A model generated the notes under the pieces. The model made no database searches and was not told where the DNA came from. It saw only the letters and a program-made list of their open reading frames with translations. A stretch of DNA of 64,000 bases from Streptomonospora nanhaiensis. Its GTDB lineage: Bacteria > Actinomycetota > Actinomycetes > Streptosporangiales > Streptosporangiaceae. The number at the start of each line of letters is the position of its first letter. The first letter of the stretch is position 1. Positions 23,612 to 31,936 of the stretch are shown in pieces. The translations under genes and the position numbers were made by a program. The DNA is taken from contig NZ_CP113264.1 of assembly GCF_026642255.1 (NCBI RefSeq), forward strand, positions 2,914,001 through 2,978,000. The letters are read 5' to 3'.

Positions 23612-24592
23612 GTGAACACCATGCGCGCTGTCCGCTACGAGCGGTTCGGTCCGCCCGACGTCCTGACGATCGACCGGGTGCCCGTCCCCGACCCGGGGCC
23701 GGGGGAGGTGCTCGTGCGGGTCCACGCCGCGAGCGTGGGCGGAGGGGAGACCGAGATCCGCGCGGGCAGCCTCCGCCGGGTCATGGGTTCGCGCATGCCC
23801 CGCGGCCTCGGCGTCGACTTCTCGGGGAGGGTGTCGGGCGTGGGACCCGGGGTCGACCCCGCGCGGGTGGGGGAGGAGGTGCTGGGAATCCTGCCGCACA
23901 TGGGGTTCGGGAGCACGGCCGACTTCGTCGCGGTCCCGCAGGAGAGGGTCGTGGCGGCCCCGGCCGGCCTCGACCCGGCCGGGGCGGCGGCGCTCCCGGC
24001 CTCGGGGACCACGGTCCTGACCGCCCTGGTGGCGAAGGCGCGCCTGCGCGAGGGGGAGCGGCTGCTGGTGCGCGGTGCCTCCGGCGGGGTCGGCAGCACG
24101 GCGGTGCAGGTCGGCCGGGCCCTGGGGGCGCACGTCACCGGTCTGGCCGGGCGGCGCAACCTCGACTGGGTCCGGGACCTGGGCGCCCACGAGGTGTTCG
24201 ACCGCCGTGAGACCGGGCCCGCGGACCTGGGCCGGTTCGACGTCGTCCTCGACGTGGTGGGCTCCGAGCCGGGCGCCTACCGGAGGCTGCGCGCCCCGGG
24301 GGGCCGCTACCTCCCGCTGGCCATCGACCCCCGGCGCCCCCTGAGGTCGACCGCCGACACCCTCTGGTCCGCCGCCGTGGACCGCCGCAGGGTCCTGCCC
24401 TTCAGCAACAACCCCTCACGCGAGGACCTGACCGAACTCGTCCGGTACGTCGAGTCGGGTCGGCTCGTGCCCGTGGTGGACGAGGTGTTCCCGGTGGAGA
24501 GGGTGCGTGAGGCCCACCGGAGGGTGGAGAAGGGCGGGCTGCGCGGCAAGGTCGTGGTGGCGATGGGCGAGGACCCCGGCCCGCAGGGCTGA
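23612..24592 (+). CDS. Zinc-free MDR oxidoreductase (quinone reductase type)
   Basis: 326 residues: catalytic half with GPPDVLTIDRVPVPDPGPGE, PRGLGVDFSGRV, and the nucleotide motif LLVRGASGGVGSTAVQVGRA (about 151-170) before the Rossmann core. These are the marks of NADPH:quinone oxidoreductases and enoyl reductases. GTG at 23612 is placed seven bases after GAGGAGAGG; the ATG nine bases later is too far. It is divergent from a TetR repressor and is its likely target. Two hairpins follow. Confidence 0.9.
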   Translation: MNTMRAVRYERFGPPDVLTIDRVPVPDPGPGEVLVRVHAASVGGGETEIRAGSLRRVMGSRMPRGLGVDFSGRVSGVGPGVDPARVGEEVLGILPHMGFGSTADFVAVPQERVVAAPAGLDPAGAAALPASGTTVLTALVAKARLREGERLLVRGASGGVGSTAVQVGRALGAHVTGLAGRRNLDWVRDLGAHEVFDRRETGPADLGRFDVVLDVVGSEPGAYRRLRAPGGRYLPLAIDPRRPLRSTADTLWSAAVDRRRVLPFSNNPSREDLTELVRYVESGRLVPVVDEVFPVERVREAHRRVEKGGLRGKVVVAMGEDPGPQG

Positions 24593-24597
24593 CCGGG

Positions 24598-24688
24598 GGT
24601 CCCGGGCGGGCGGGGCCCGTCCGCCCGGGACCGTCCCGCGCCGCGGCTCCCGGGGCGACGCCCCGCCCCGGACCCGTTCCGGGGCGGG
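24598..24688. terminator. Two hairpins between convergent genes
   Basis: First: 12-bp stem at 24598-24609/24621-24632. Second: 11-bp stem at 24662-24672/24678-24688. One serves each of the two convergent genes. Confidence 0.65.
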
Positions 24689-24704
24689 CGGGGCGACGGC
24701 GGTG

Positions 24705-25763
24705 TCAGCGCCCGACCGCGCCCGGGGGGCCGGACAACCGCGACCGCCCCACCGCGAGGTAGAAGGGGGAGGGCACGACCGGGGCCCGTCCGCGCAGGAG
24801 TCGGCGCAGGTTGAAGGCGGGCCACTTCGGAGCGGCCCTGACGGCCGTGTACATCAGCACGGCGCCGTCCGCTCCCTCCAGGGCGTGCAGCGCCGGACCG
24901 TAGACGCCGCGCGCCATCCACGCGGGAACACCGGGCCTGTCCGTGTCCAGCACCCGGACCGGGGCCGTCCAGTCGGCGCGGACGGGGCTCGGTTCGGGGG
25001 CCGTGGCGACCCAGAGGCCCTGGTCGGGGAAGCGCGGAGTGTTGTGCAGGTTCGCCCCCCTCGCCAGCACCATGACCCAGCGGTCGCCCACACGGTGGAC
25101 GGCGTTGTCGAAGAAGCCCTCGTCGGGACCGGCGAAGACCCGCGGGGCGGACCACGCGATCCCGTCGGCGCTCTCGGCGACCCGGAGCTCGTAGTCGGGC
25201 AGCTCGCCCGGTCCGATCTCGTTCGGGTCGGCCTGGAACCACATCACGTAGCGGCCCCGGTGGTGGACCACGAGCGGTTCGAGCACGCTCGTCCGCGGTG
25301 CGCTGCCGCGCAGGACGGGCTCGTCGCGGCGCTCCCACCGTCCCCCGCGCTGCTCCAGGACCCCGATCGCGTAGCCGCTCCGGGGGCCGTAGTGCCTGGC
25401 CGTCGCGCGCCCGGTGTAGTAGATGCGCGCGGGCCGGCCGTCGACGGCGGGCACGTACGAGGGCGTGTGCATCCCCGCGCGGTCCCACCCGTCGCGGGGA
25501 GGGTCCGCGACGATCGGCCTCGCCCGGCCGCGCGCGTCGGCGTCGATCAGCCACCGCGCGGAGTCCATGCCCCCGCCGGGGGCCGGACGGGCCAGGTAGA
25601 GCCGGTTGCGGAACGTCGTGGAGAAGCCGCCCAGGAACATCGTCGCGACACCGTCGACCACGTGGAGGTCCGGGTCGCCGACGCCGAGCAGTCCTCGCGG
25701 CATCGGCCCGTCGACCATGTCCCACAGCGCCGTCGCACGACCTGGTCCATCGATGGAGAACAC
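24705..25763 (-). CDS. Beta-propeller glycoside-hydrolase-like protein (GH43/62/32 fold)
   Basis: 352 residues of repeated WxxDGxAT, GDPDLHVVDG (about 28-37), ARIYYTGRA and GRYVMWFQAD blades, typical of the five-bladed propeller shared by GH43, GH62 and GH32 enzymes. A candidate acid is Asp29/Asp31 in GDPDLH, but the full catalytic triad is not clear, and no signal peptide is seen. It may act on an intracellular oligosaccharide or be a non-catalytic relative. GTG start selected by GGAGG five bases upstream. Confidence 0.72.
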   Translation of the reverse strand: MFSIDGPGRATALWDMVDGPMPRGLLGVGDPDLHVVDGVATMFLGGFSTTFRNRLYLARPAPGGGMDSARWLIDADARGRARPIVADPPRDGWDRAGMHTPSYVPAVDGRPARIYYTGRATARHYGPRSGYAIGVLEQRGGRWERRDEPVLRGSAPRTSVLEPLVVHHRGRYVMWFQADPNEIGPGELPDYELRVAESADGIAWSAPRVFAGPDEGFFDNAVHRVGDRWVMVLARGANLHNTPRFPDQGLWVATAPEPSPVRADWTAPVRVLDTDRPGVPAWMARGVYGPALHALEGADGAVLMYTAVRAAPKWPAFNLRRLLRGRAPVVPSPFYLAVGRSRLSGPPGAVGR

Positions 25764-25959
25764 GTCTACCTCCGGGAATCGAACACGCCGAACGGCGCGG
25801 ACTCCCCTGTGGACCAGGTAGGTCGTTGCCCCGAGGCTAGCAGCGCCGAGCGGCGGGGTACAGGGGGCGGAACGCCTCCCGGAGGGCCGCTGTCGCGGGG
25901 GCGGACCGCGGACGGGGGCACCGGCCGGGCGCGTCGGCCCCGCGCCCTAGGCTGGGGCG

Positions 25960-26577
25960 GTGAGCGAACCGATCATCGTGGCCCGTGGTGTGGACGTGGA
26001 ACTGGGCGGAGTCCCGGTCCTGAGCGGGGTCGACCTCACGGTCGAGCCCGGGGAGGTGGTGGCGGTGCTCGGCGCCAACGGCGTCGGGAAGACCACCCTG
26101 CTGCGCTGCCTCGCCGGGCTGCAGAGCGCCTCCGGCAGCGTGAGCGTGCTGGGCCGGCCGCCCGTGGACGAGCCCGGCTTCTGGCGCGAGGTCGCCCTGG
26201 TCGGCGACGAGCCCACCTGGTACCCCGGACTGAGCGTGCGGGAGCACCTGGAGCTGATGAGCGGCGTGCACGGCCCGGGGCGGCTGGAGGTGGGGGCGGC
26301 CCTGGACCTGTTCGAGCTGGGCGGCTGCGCCGACCGGGCCCCGTCGTCGCTGTCGACCGGGCAGCGTCAGCGGCTGTCCCTGGCCATGGCGCTGCTGCGC
26401 CCCAGCCGGCTGCTGCTGCTGGACGAGCCGGAGCGCGGGCTCGACGCGGCCTTCCGGGAACGGCTCGCGGGGCTGCTCGCGGTCTACGCCGACGACGGCG
26501 GGACGGTGGTCATGGTGACGCACGACCCGCGGTTCGCCGAGGACGCCCGGCACATCGCCCTGGAGGCCGCCGCGTGA
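25960..26577 (+). CDS. ABC transporter ATP-binding protein
   Basis: 205 residues with Walker A GANGVGKTT (38-46), a signature LSTGQRQRL (LSGGQ with Gly to Thr) and Walker B LLLLDEPE, followed by the H-loop MVTHDP. GTG start with TAGGCT at 25948-25953 six bases upstream: probably leaderless. Its stop overlaps the start of the membrane protein gene (GTGA), so the two make an ABC exporter. The substrate is unknown. Confidence 0.9.
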   Translation: MSEPIIVARGVDVELGGVPVLSGVDLTVEPGEVVAVLGANGVGKTTLLRCLAGLQSASGSVSVLGRPPVDEPGFWREVALVGDEPTWYPGLSVREHLELMSGVHGPGRLEVGAALDLFELGGCADRAPSSLSTGQRQRLSLAMALLRPSRLLLLDEPERGLDAAFRERLAGLLAVYADDGGTVVMVTHDPRFAEDARHIALEAAA

Positions 26578-28049
26578 ACGGGGTGGCGCAGGTCCGGGCG
26601 TTCGTCCGTGCCGGGGACCGCGGCCGCCGCACCTGGTCCGACCGGTACATCACCCTGTTCGGCCTGGGACTGCTGGTGGTGCTCGCGGCCCCGGCGGTCG
26701 GCCGGGCGGTGTCGGGGGTGCCCGCCGGCGCCGACCCGGCGCGGGCGGGCGCGGGCCTGGCCCTGGTCGCGCTGCTGCTGGCCGGCGCCCTGGTCCTCGC
26801 GCGCGGGCTCGGGCCCGTGGCGGTGTCGGCCGCGGACGCGGCGTGGCTGCTGCTCTCGCCGCTGCCGCGCCGGAGCGTGCTGACCCGCACGGCGGTGGTC
26901 CTGGCCGCGCTGTGCGCCGCGTTCGGCGCGGTCCTCGGCCTGGTGCTGCTGAGCGCACTCGGGGCCTCCGACGAGCTGACGCTGCGGCTGTTCGCGTCCC
27001 TGGTCACGGGCGTCGCGTGGACGCTGGGCGGGACGGCGGCAGCCGTCCTCGCCCAGGCGTTCCAGCCCTGGGACGGCCGGCTGGTCGCGACGGTGGCCGT
27101 CCTCGTGGTCGCGGGGGCCGCCGCGGTGGTCATGAGCGCCGGACCCGGACAGAGCGTGCTCACCGGTATCGCGTCGGCGCCCCCGGCGGCGTGGACGGCG
27201 GCGGCCACCGCGTCCGCTGCCGGGGCCGCCGGCCTCGCGGCACGGGCCTGGGCGGTCCTCGCGCGCATCCCGGCCCGCGCGGTGCTGGAGGCCTCGCGGC
27301 GGGTGGGGTTCGCGGCGGGCGCGTTCGTCGTCATGGACCCGGGTTCGCTGACCCTGGTCGCCGAGGACGCCCACTGGCGGTCGAGGGTCCTGAGGTCGCG
27401 CCCGTGGCCGTCGCGGCTGCGCGGCGCGGCGGCGGTGGCCTGGCTGGACTGGCGGCGGCTGGCGCGGCGGCCGGGACGGCTCGCGCTGATGGCTGCCGCG
27501 GCCGCCCTGCCCGTGCTGGCGGAGCGTGCGGGCGGCGGCGCGACGGCGGTGGCGGCCGTGCTCGCCGCGGGTGCGCTCGCGGTCGCCGCGGCGGGGACCG
27601 CCGGGGCGCGCCGGGACGCCGGGGACGCCTCGCTCGCGCGGCTGCTGGGCACGGGTCCGCGCGCGCTCCTCGCGGCGCGGTCGGTGCTGCCCGCCCTGCT
27701 CGGCGGCTCATGGCTGGCCCTGGCGCTGGCGGGACTGGACGTCGCGGGAGACGGCGCCGGCCTCTGGCCCCTCGGACTGCTGTGCGCGCCGGCGCTGGCG
27801 GCGGGGGCGCTGCGGATGGCGCGCCGCCGCCCCATCGAGCACGCGATGCCGGCCGTGGACACGCCCATGGGCCCGGTGCCGCTCGGTCCGCTGGTGTGGG
27901 CGATGGCCGGGGCCGACGTCGCCGTGCTCGGGTGCCTGCCCGCGCTCGTGGCGGTCGCCGCCGGGGCGACCGGCCCGCTGCTCGCGGCGCAGGCGGTCTG
28001 GGGCGCGGCGGTGCTGGCGGCCTACTGCGCCGCCCCGAGGAGGGCGTAG
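26574..28049 (+). CDS. ABC transporter membrane protein (DUF6297-like)
   Basis: 491 residues, Ala/Val/Leu-rich, about twelve predicted helices in two groups separated by a polar region near 255-300 (VVMDPGSLTLVAEDAHWRSR). No clear ABC-2 signature. The size, composition and coupling to an ATPase recall the large actinobacterial permeases grouped as DUF6297, but I assign that with limited confidence. GTG start overlaps the ATPase stop. Confidence 0.75.
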   Translation: MNGVAQVRAFVRAGDRGRRTWSDRYITLFGLGLLVVLAAPAVGRAVSGVPAGADPARAGAGLALVALLLAGALVLARGLGPVAVSAADAAWLLLSPLPRRSVLTRTAVVLAALCAAFGAVLGLVLLSALGASDELTLRLFASLVTGVAWTLGGTAAAVLAQAFQPWDGRLVATVAVLVVAGAAAVVMSAGPGQSVLTGIASAPPAAWTAAATASAAGAAGLAARAWAVLARIPARAVLEASRRVGFAAGAFVVMDPGSLTLVAEDAHWRSRVLRSRPWPSRLRGAAAVAWLDWRRLARRPGRLALMAAAAALPVLAERAGGGATAVAAVLAAGALAVAAAGTAGARRDAGDASLARLLGTGPRALLAARSVLPALLGGSWLALALAGLDVAGDGAGLWPLGLLCAPALAAGALRMARRRPIEHAMPAVDTPMGPVPLGPLVWAMAGADVAVLGCLPALVAVAAGATGPLLAAQAVWGAAVLAAYCAAPRRA

Positions 28050-28086
28050 GGACGGCGGCCGGGCCGGTCCGCCGGAAGCCGGGTGC

Positions 28087-28473
28087 TCAGTCCCCGCGTC
28101 CCCAGGGGCGCTCGCCCGGGCCGGCCGTCACGGTCTTCCCGATGTGGCTCCGGAGCGCTTCACGCGAGGACGTGAGCGCTTCGATCTGCCCGGTCAGCCG
28201 GTCCTCGCGGGCTCGCATGAGAGCCAGTAGTTCGGGACAGCTCACGAAGTCGGGGGCCTCCCCGAGCACACAGGGCATCATCGAGGCGATGTCCCTGGTG
28301 GACATCCCCGAGTCGATCAAGGACCTGATCTGGTTCACCCTCGCCACGGCGTCCTCGGGGTACTCGCGGTACCCGTTCGTGCCGCGGTCCGGCTCCAGGA
28401 GTCCCTGCGCCTCGTAGTACCGCAGTTGGTGCGCACCGACACCCGTCCGGCGGCTCAGCTCCCCGACCAGCAC
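28087..28473 (-). CDS. MerR-family transcriptional regulator
   Basis: 128 residues: winged helix-turn-helix (VGELSRRTGVGAHQLRYYEA, then QGLLEP), the MMPCVLGEAPDFVSC link with two cysteines, and a helical dimerisation region. The two Cys (about 68 and 78) could bind metal or sense redox, though this spacing is also common in non-metal MerR proteins. GTG start. It is divergent from an NTF2-like gene whose promoter has a MerR-type layout with a 16-bp palindrome. Confidence 0.9.
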   Translation of the reverse strand: MLVGELSRRTGVGAHQLRYYEAQGLLEPDRGTNGYREYPEDAVARVNQIRSLIDSGMSTRDIASMMPCVLGEAPDFVSCPELLALMRAREDRLTGQIEALTSSREALRSHIGKTVTAGPGERPWGRGD

Positions 28474-28484
28474 CAGAAAGCTCC

Positions 28485-28517
28485 TTGACCTTCATACCGG
28501 TATGAACGTTGAAGATT
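28485..28517 (+). promoter_or_regulatory. MerR-type promoter with 16-bp palindromic operator
   Basis: TTGACC (28485-28490) is followed by the perfect palindrome TTCATACCGGTATGAA (28491-28506) and a -10 in GAAGAT (28511-28516), a spacer of 20 bases. This is the same architecture as at 10686-10717. It reads into the NTF2-like gene. Confidence 0.7.
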
Positions 28518-28647
28518 GTGCCATGGGCGACAGCCCCGGTTCCTCCGTCGGTGCGCCCGGACTGCTGGGGAACGCCCCCGCTGCCGGGCACGGCGGGCCC
28601 GACCGCCACGTCCTGATCGAAGCATCCGACGAGAGGTGGGGAACCCC

Positions 28648-29019
28648 GTGACCATGGAAAGCGCCGAGACCGTCTCCCGGACGGCGGCCGTGTACATCTC
28701 GATCTGGAACGAGCGAGACCCCCGGGCCCGCCGTGCCCTCGGGAACGAGGTCTTCGCTCCGCACGCGGTGTACACGGACCCCGCAACCGTGGCCGAGGGC
28801 GTGTCGGCCATCGACTCCTACATCGCCGGCTGGCAGGAGCAGTTCGCCGGCATGGTGTTCCGGCTCGGTGAAGTCCGCGCCCACCACGGCCTGGCCCACT
28901 TCGACTGGAGCTTCGGCAGGCCCGGCGAACCTGCGGTGGGCGACGGCTGGGACGTCATGGTGCTGGAGAACGGCGGGATCAGCAGGATCTACGGCTTCTT
29001 CGCCCAGGGGCCGTCGTGA
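28648..29019 (+). CDS. NTF2-like (SnoaL/ketosteroid isomerase-type) protein
   Basis: 123 residues: SRTAAVYISIWNERDPRARR opens the fold, HAVYTDPATVAEGVSAIDSY carries the usual Tyr-x-Asp-Pro, and a C-terminal beta sheet includes HFDWSFG and GDGWDVMVLENG. The family covers polyketide cyclases, isomerases and ligand-binding proteins; a product cannot be named. The GTG at 28648 is favoured by AGAGGTGGG upstream, with ATG at 28654 as an alternative. It is the likely target of the divergent MerR. Confidence 0.85.
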   Translation: MTMESAETVSRTAAVYISIWNERDPRARRALGNEVFAPHAVYTDPATVAEGVSAIDSYIAGWQEQFAGMVFRLGEVRAHHGLAHFDWSFGRPGEPAVGDGWDVMVLENGGISRIYGFFAQGPS

Positions 29020-29132
29020 AAGCGGATCCTGTCCGTCGGGGACCCTGCCCCGTGGGACGCGGGGCCCCGACGAACGCCTGATGAGCCCGGATCGTCGGCC
29101 CGGGGCCCGGCGGCGATCACCGGGCGCGGCGG

Positions 29133-29306
29133 TCACCGGTTCCTTCGTGCTTGGCCGAGGGCGAGCCCGCAGGCCGCGAACCCCGTGGCGACGAGGACGA
29201 CCGTGCGGCTGCCCCGCCGGACCTCGAGGGAGACGCCGGCGAGGACCGGGCGCTTCCCGTAGGACTTCCTGAGGCCGGTCACCGCGACCGAGGTGTGTTC
29301 GAGCAC
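29133..29306 (-). pseudogene. Collapsed ABC transporter: ATPase start fused to a permease end
   Basis: The 57-residue frame begins as a DrrA-type ATPase, VTGLRKSYGKRPVLAGVSLEV, but switches just before Walker A to RTVVLVATGFAACGLALGQA and RRNR. That looks like the last membrane helix and basic tail of an ABC-2 permease. An internal deletion of about two genes in one frame explains this. The GTG start and an intact TetR-like operator (29315-29336) remain. A very short working membrane protein is the alternative but less likely. Confidence 0.65.
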
Positions 29307-29314
29307 GGGCGTCA

Positions 29315-29336
29315 CCCTACCTACCGTCAGGTAGGG
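29315..29336. promoter_or_regulatory. TetR-type operator before the ABC relic
   Basis: CCCTACCT-ACCGTC-AGGTAGGG, 8-bp perfect arms with a six-base centre, just upstream of the relic's GTG. This TACC/GGTA layout is usual for TetR repressors of drug exporters. No TetR gene is adjacent now. Confidence 0.6.
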
Positions 29337-29388
29337 CGGCAGGTCCGGAGGCTCCCGGCCGGTGGCGCCATAGCGTTCGATTTCCATT

Positions 29389-29520
29389 CATTGCAATGCA
29401 TGGCGTGGAGTTGTTGCGTTAGATTCAAAACCAAAGCAACGATTTCGCGGAAACTACCTGCAATTATAGGTTTTTCTCGCAACGAAGGTGTTGCCGACTA
29501 TGCGAATGCAACGTAGCTTT
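29389..29520. other. AT-rich leader upstream of DUF4097 gene with GCAAC repeats
   Basis: About 130 bases are much richer in A/T than the surroundings. They include CATTGCAATG (29389-29398, perfect palindrome) and five GTTGC or GCAAC pentamers in both orientations. It is likely the promoter region of the DUF4097 gene and may bind a regulator. Confidence 0.45.
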
Positions 29521-29576
29521 TCCTTCATCGGAAACAGCGGGTCGCAAGGATCCGCCGCACGAGGAGGACAAGCACG

Positions 29577-30224
29577 ATGCACACGTTCACCACCCCCGCC
29601 CCCGTCACCGCCGTCCTGGACGTCCCCGGCGCCCACATCAGCCTCACCGCCGCCGACCGCGCCGACACCACCGTCGAGGTCCTGCCCGCCGACCCCGCCA
29701 GGAGCCGAGACGTCAAGGCCGCCGAGCGCACCGCCGTGGACCTCGCCGACGGGGTCCTGAGCATCCGGACCGCGCCCGCCGAGAACCGGATCCTGGGTGA
29801 CACCGGCTCCGTGCGGATCGTCGTCCACCTGCCCGCCGGCTCGGCCCTCCGGGCCGAAGCCGCCGACGCCCGGCTGCACAGCACCGGACGCCTGGGCGAG
29901 ATCACCCTCGAAGCCGCCCGTGCCACGGTCGAACTCGACCACACCGCCGAGGCCCGCCTCACCCTGCTGGCCGGCGACGTCTCACTGGCCCGCCTCGAAG
30001 GCTCCGCCCGGATCAGCACCTCCAAGGGCGACATCGCCGTCACCGAGGCCGTGCGCGGCACCGTCGAGCTGAGCACCGAGTCCGGAAGCATCTCGATCGG
30101 CGCCGCCCCCGGCGTCTCGGCCTCCCTGGACGCCGGAACCCCCTACGGCCGTATCCACAACGCCCTCAGGAACGACGGCGCCCCCGACCTGCACATCCGC
30201 GCCACCACCGCCCGCAGCCTGTAG
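29577..30224 (+). CDS. DUF4097-type beta-helix (adhesin-like) protein
   Basis: 215 residues with the repeating pattern of DUF4097 proteins: short beta strands of the kind LTAADRADTTVEVLP, VRIVVHLPAGSALRAEAADA, GDVSLARLEGSARISTSKGD, GTVELSTESGSISIG. The fold is a right-handed parallel beta helix. No signal peptide or membrane helix is seen, so it may be cytoplasmic. Such proteins are often regulated together with small regulators and stress genes; the role is unknown. The serine hydrolase gene follows after 46 bases, probably one transcript. Confidence 0.8.
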   Translation: MHTFTTPAPVTAVLDVPGAHISLTAADRADTTVEVLPADPARSRDVKAAERTAVDLADGVLSIRTAPAENRILGDTGSVRIVVHLPAGSALRAEAADARLHSTGRLGEITLEAARATVELDHTAEARLTLLAGDVSLARLEGSARISTSKGDIAVTEAVRGTVELSTESGSISIGAAPGVSASLDAGTPYGRIHNALRNDGAPDLHIRATTARSL

Positions 30225-30270
30225 CCCGGCCGACCCCGTCCCGTACCGACAGTCGAAGGAGAACACCACC

Positions 30271-31383
30271 ATGTCCGCCACCTCCGCCGAGCAGGACCGC
30301 CCGGAACTCCAGAAGATCATCCAGGACGTCGTCGGCCCCGGTTTCGTCGGGATCCAGATGCGCGTGAACGACGAGCGGGGGGAGTGGGCCGGCAGTGCCG
30401 GGGCCCGCGAGCTGGGCTCCCCCGAGAAGCCGCCGACCGACGGGCACTTCCGGATCGGCAGCAGCACCAAGACCTTCACCGCGACCGTGGTGCTGCAGCT
30501 GGTGGCCGAGGGAAGACTCGGTCTGGAGGACCCGGTGGCCGACCACCTCCCCGGGTTCGGGCTGGACCGGAGGATCACGGTGCGGATGCTGCTACAGCAC
30601 ACCAGCGGCATCTTCAACTTCACCGGCGAGCACTACGAGGACGGCACGGTCGTGCCCGGGATCACCTGGGCGGGCCGGGAGTGGGTGGAGAGCCGGTTCA
30701 GGACCTACCGGCCCGAGGAGCTGGTGGAGCTGTCGCTGTCCAGTCCGGCGCGGTTCGAGCCGGGCGCGGACTGGAGCTACGCCAACACCAACTACGTGCT
30801 GGCCAGGCTGCTGGTCGAGAAGGTCACCGGCCACCCGCTCGCCGAGGAGATGCGGCGTTCGGTCCTGGGCCCCCTCGGGCTGACGGGGACCGTCGTGCCG
30901 ACCACCGGGCCGGAGCTCCCCGAACCGCACGCCCACGCCTACTACCGGTACGAGGAGGACGGCGAGGAGAGGACGGTCGACGTCACCCGCCAGAACCCCT
31001 CGTGGATCTCCAGCGGCGGCGACATGGTCTCCACCACCCGGGACCTCCACGTGTTCGTCTCCGCGCTGCTGGGCGGCAGGCTCCTGCCGGCCCCGCTCCT
31101 GGCCGAGATGTGCACGCCGCATCCCAAGGCGGGCTACGGCCTCGGGGTGTTCGTGCAGGAGACCCCGGGCGGGGGCACCGTCATCACCCACAACGGGGGT
31201 ATCGCGGGCTACGCGGCGCTGATGTACGGCACGCCCGACGGCAGCAGGACCCTGACCGCTTCGCTGACCTACGTGGACGACGCCGGGCAGTCCCTGGCGG
31301 GGGAGTTCCAGGAGGTGACGCGGAGGCTCGTCGGGGAGGTGTTCGGAAGCGGGGAGGGCGCCGCGGCCGAGCCGGCCCGGTAG
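30271..31383 (+). CDS. Serine hydrolase, class C beta-lactamase/esterase fold
   Basis: 370 residues with the three class C motifs: SSTK (Ser64 nucleophile, Lys67), YAN (Tyr170, Asn172) and HNG (307-309) in the place of KTG. HNG rather than KTG is typical of esterases and D-aminopeptidase-like members, not of true beta-lactamases. No signal peptide, so a cytoplasmic esterase or amidase is more likely than a penicillin-binding role. The starting AAGGAG is about nine bases before the ATG. Confidence 0.88.
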   Translation: MSATSAEQDRPELQKIIQDVVGPGFVGIQMRVNDERGEWAGSAGARELGSPEKPPTDGHFRIGSSTKTFTATVVLQLVAEGRLGLEDPVADHLPGFGLDRRITVRMLLQHTSGIFNFTGEHYEDGTVVPGITWAGREWVESRFRTYRPEELVELSLSSPARFEPGADWSYANTNYVLARLLVEKVTGHPLAEEMRRSVLGPLGLTGTVVPTTGPELPEPHAHAYYRYEEDGEERTVDVTRQNPSWISSGGDMVSTTRDLHVFVSALLGGRLLPAPLLAEMCTPHPKAGYGLGVFVQETPGGGTVITHNGGIAGYAALMYGTPDGSRTLTASLTYVDDAGQSLAGEFQEVTRRLVGEVFGSGEGAAAEPAR

Positions 31384-31460
31384 ACGGCTCCGGGGCCCCG
31401 GGCACGGCCACACCGGGCAGGTCGGGCCGTCGTCGTGCCGGGCCGGGGCAACCGCGCGCC

Positions 31461-31856
31461 TCAGCCGTAGCTGGTGTCGCGCCAGTCGACCCTGCGGCCG
31501 TTGACGGAGCCGCCCCATTCCAGGCAGGAGCCGCGCCCGTCCACGTACACCGGTCCGGGGTACGGATCGGGTAGGCCCGGCGTCGGCTCCCCGGCCCTGT
31601 TCAGCCAGACATCCACGGCAGCGGTGCCCGGATTCTCGGGAATGGTGACCGCGCAGTTGTAGCCGTTGGAGTTGTTGTAGGTGAGGTGGACGGTGCCCTG
31701 GTTGCCGGGTATCCGGAGGGAGTTGACCACCTGGTAGCCCGTTCCGCAGGCACCGTTGTAGGCGGCGGCGGAGGCGGGAGTTGCGGTGGAGGCCGCGCCC
31801 GCGAGGAGGGTGAGCGTCGCGACGGCGATGGTCAGGCTTTTCCTGAGCAGTCGCAC
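31461..31856 (-). CDS. SapA-like secreted protein, degenerate copy
   Basis: 131 residues: signal peptide with RLLRKSLTIAVATLTLLAG, cleavage near ASA/AAYN (about 31), then the spore-associated protein A pattern YNGACGTGYQVVNS, GTVHLTYNNSNGYNCAVTI and PGPVYVDGRGSCLEWGGS. SapA of Streptomyces coats spores. Compared with the neighbouring copy this one is shorter by about six residues in the middle and ends ...DTSYG where the other has ...ATNCG, so its fourth cysteine is lost and one is unpaired. GTG start. Confidence 0.82.
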   Translation of the reverse strand: MRLLRKSLTIAVATLTLLAGAASTATPASAAAYNGACGTGYQVVNSLRIPGNQGTVHLTYNNSNGYNCAVTIPENPGTAAVDVWLNRAGEPTPGLPDPYPGPVYVDGRGSCLEWGGSVNGRRVDWRDTSYG

Positions 31857-31936
31857 GGGGCGGGTCCGTTCGTTCGGGGCCCGCACCCTCGCGGGGGTGC
31901 GGGCCGTCGTCGTGCCGGGCCGGGAGCCCGTGCGCC

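Noticed and set aside
30271..31383. Serine hydrolase as a secreted beta-lactamase
   Set aside because: It has HNG instead of KTG and no signal peptide, both pointing to an esterase-like enzyme in the cytoplasm.
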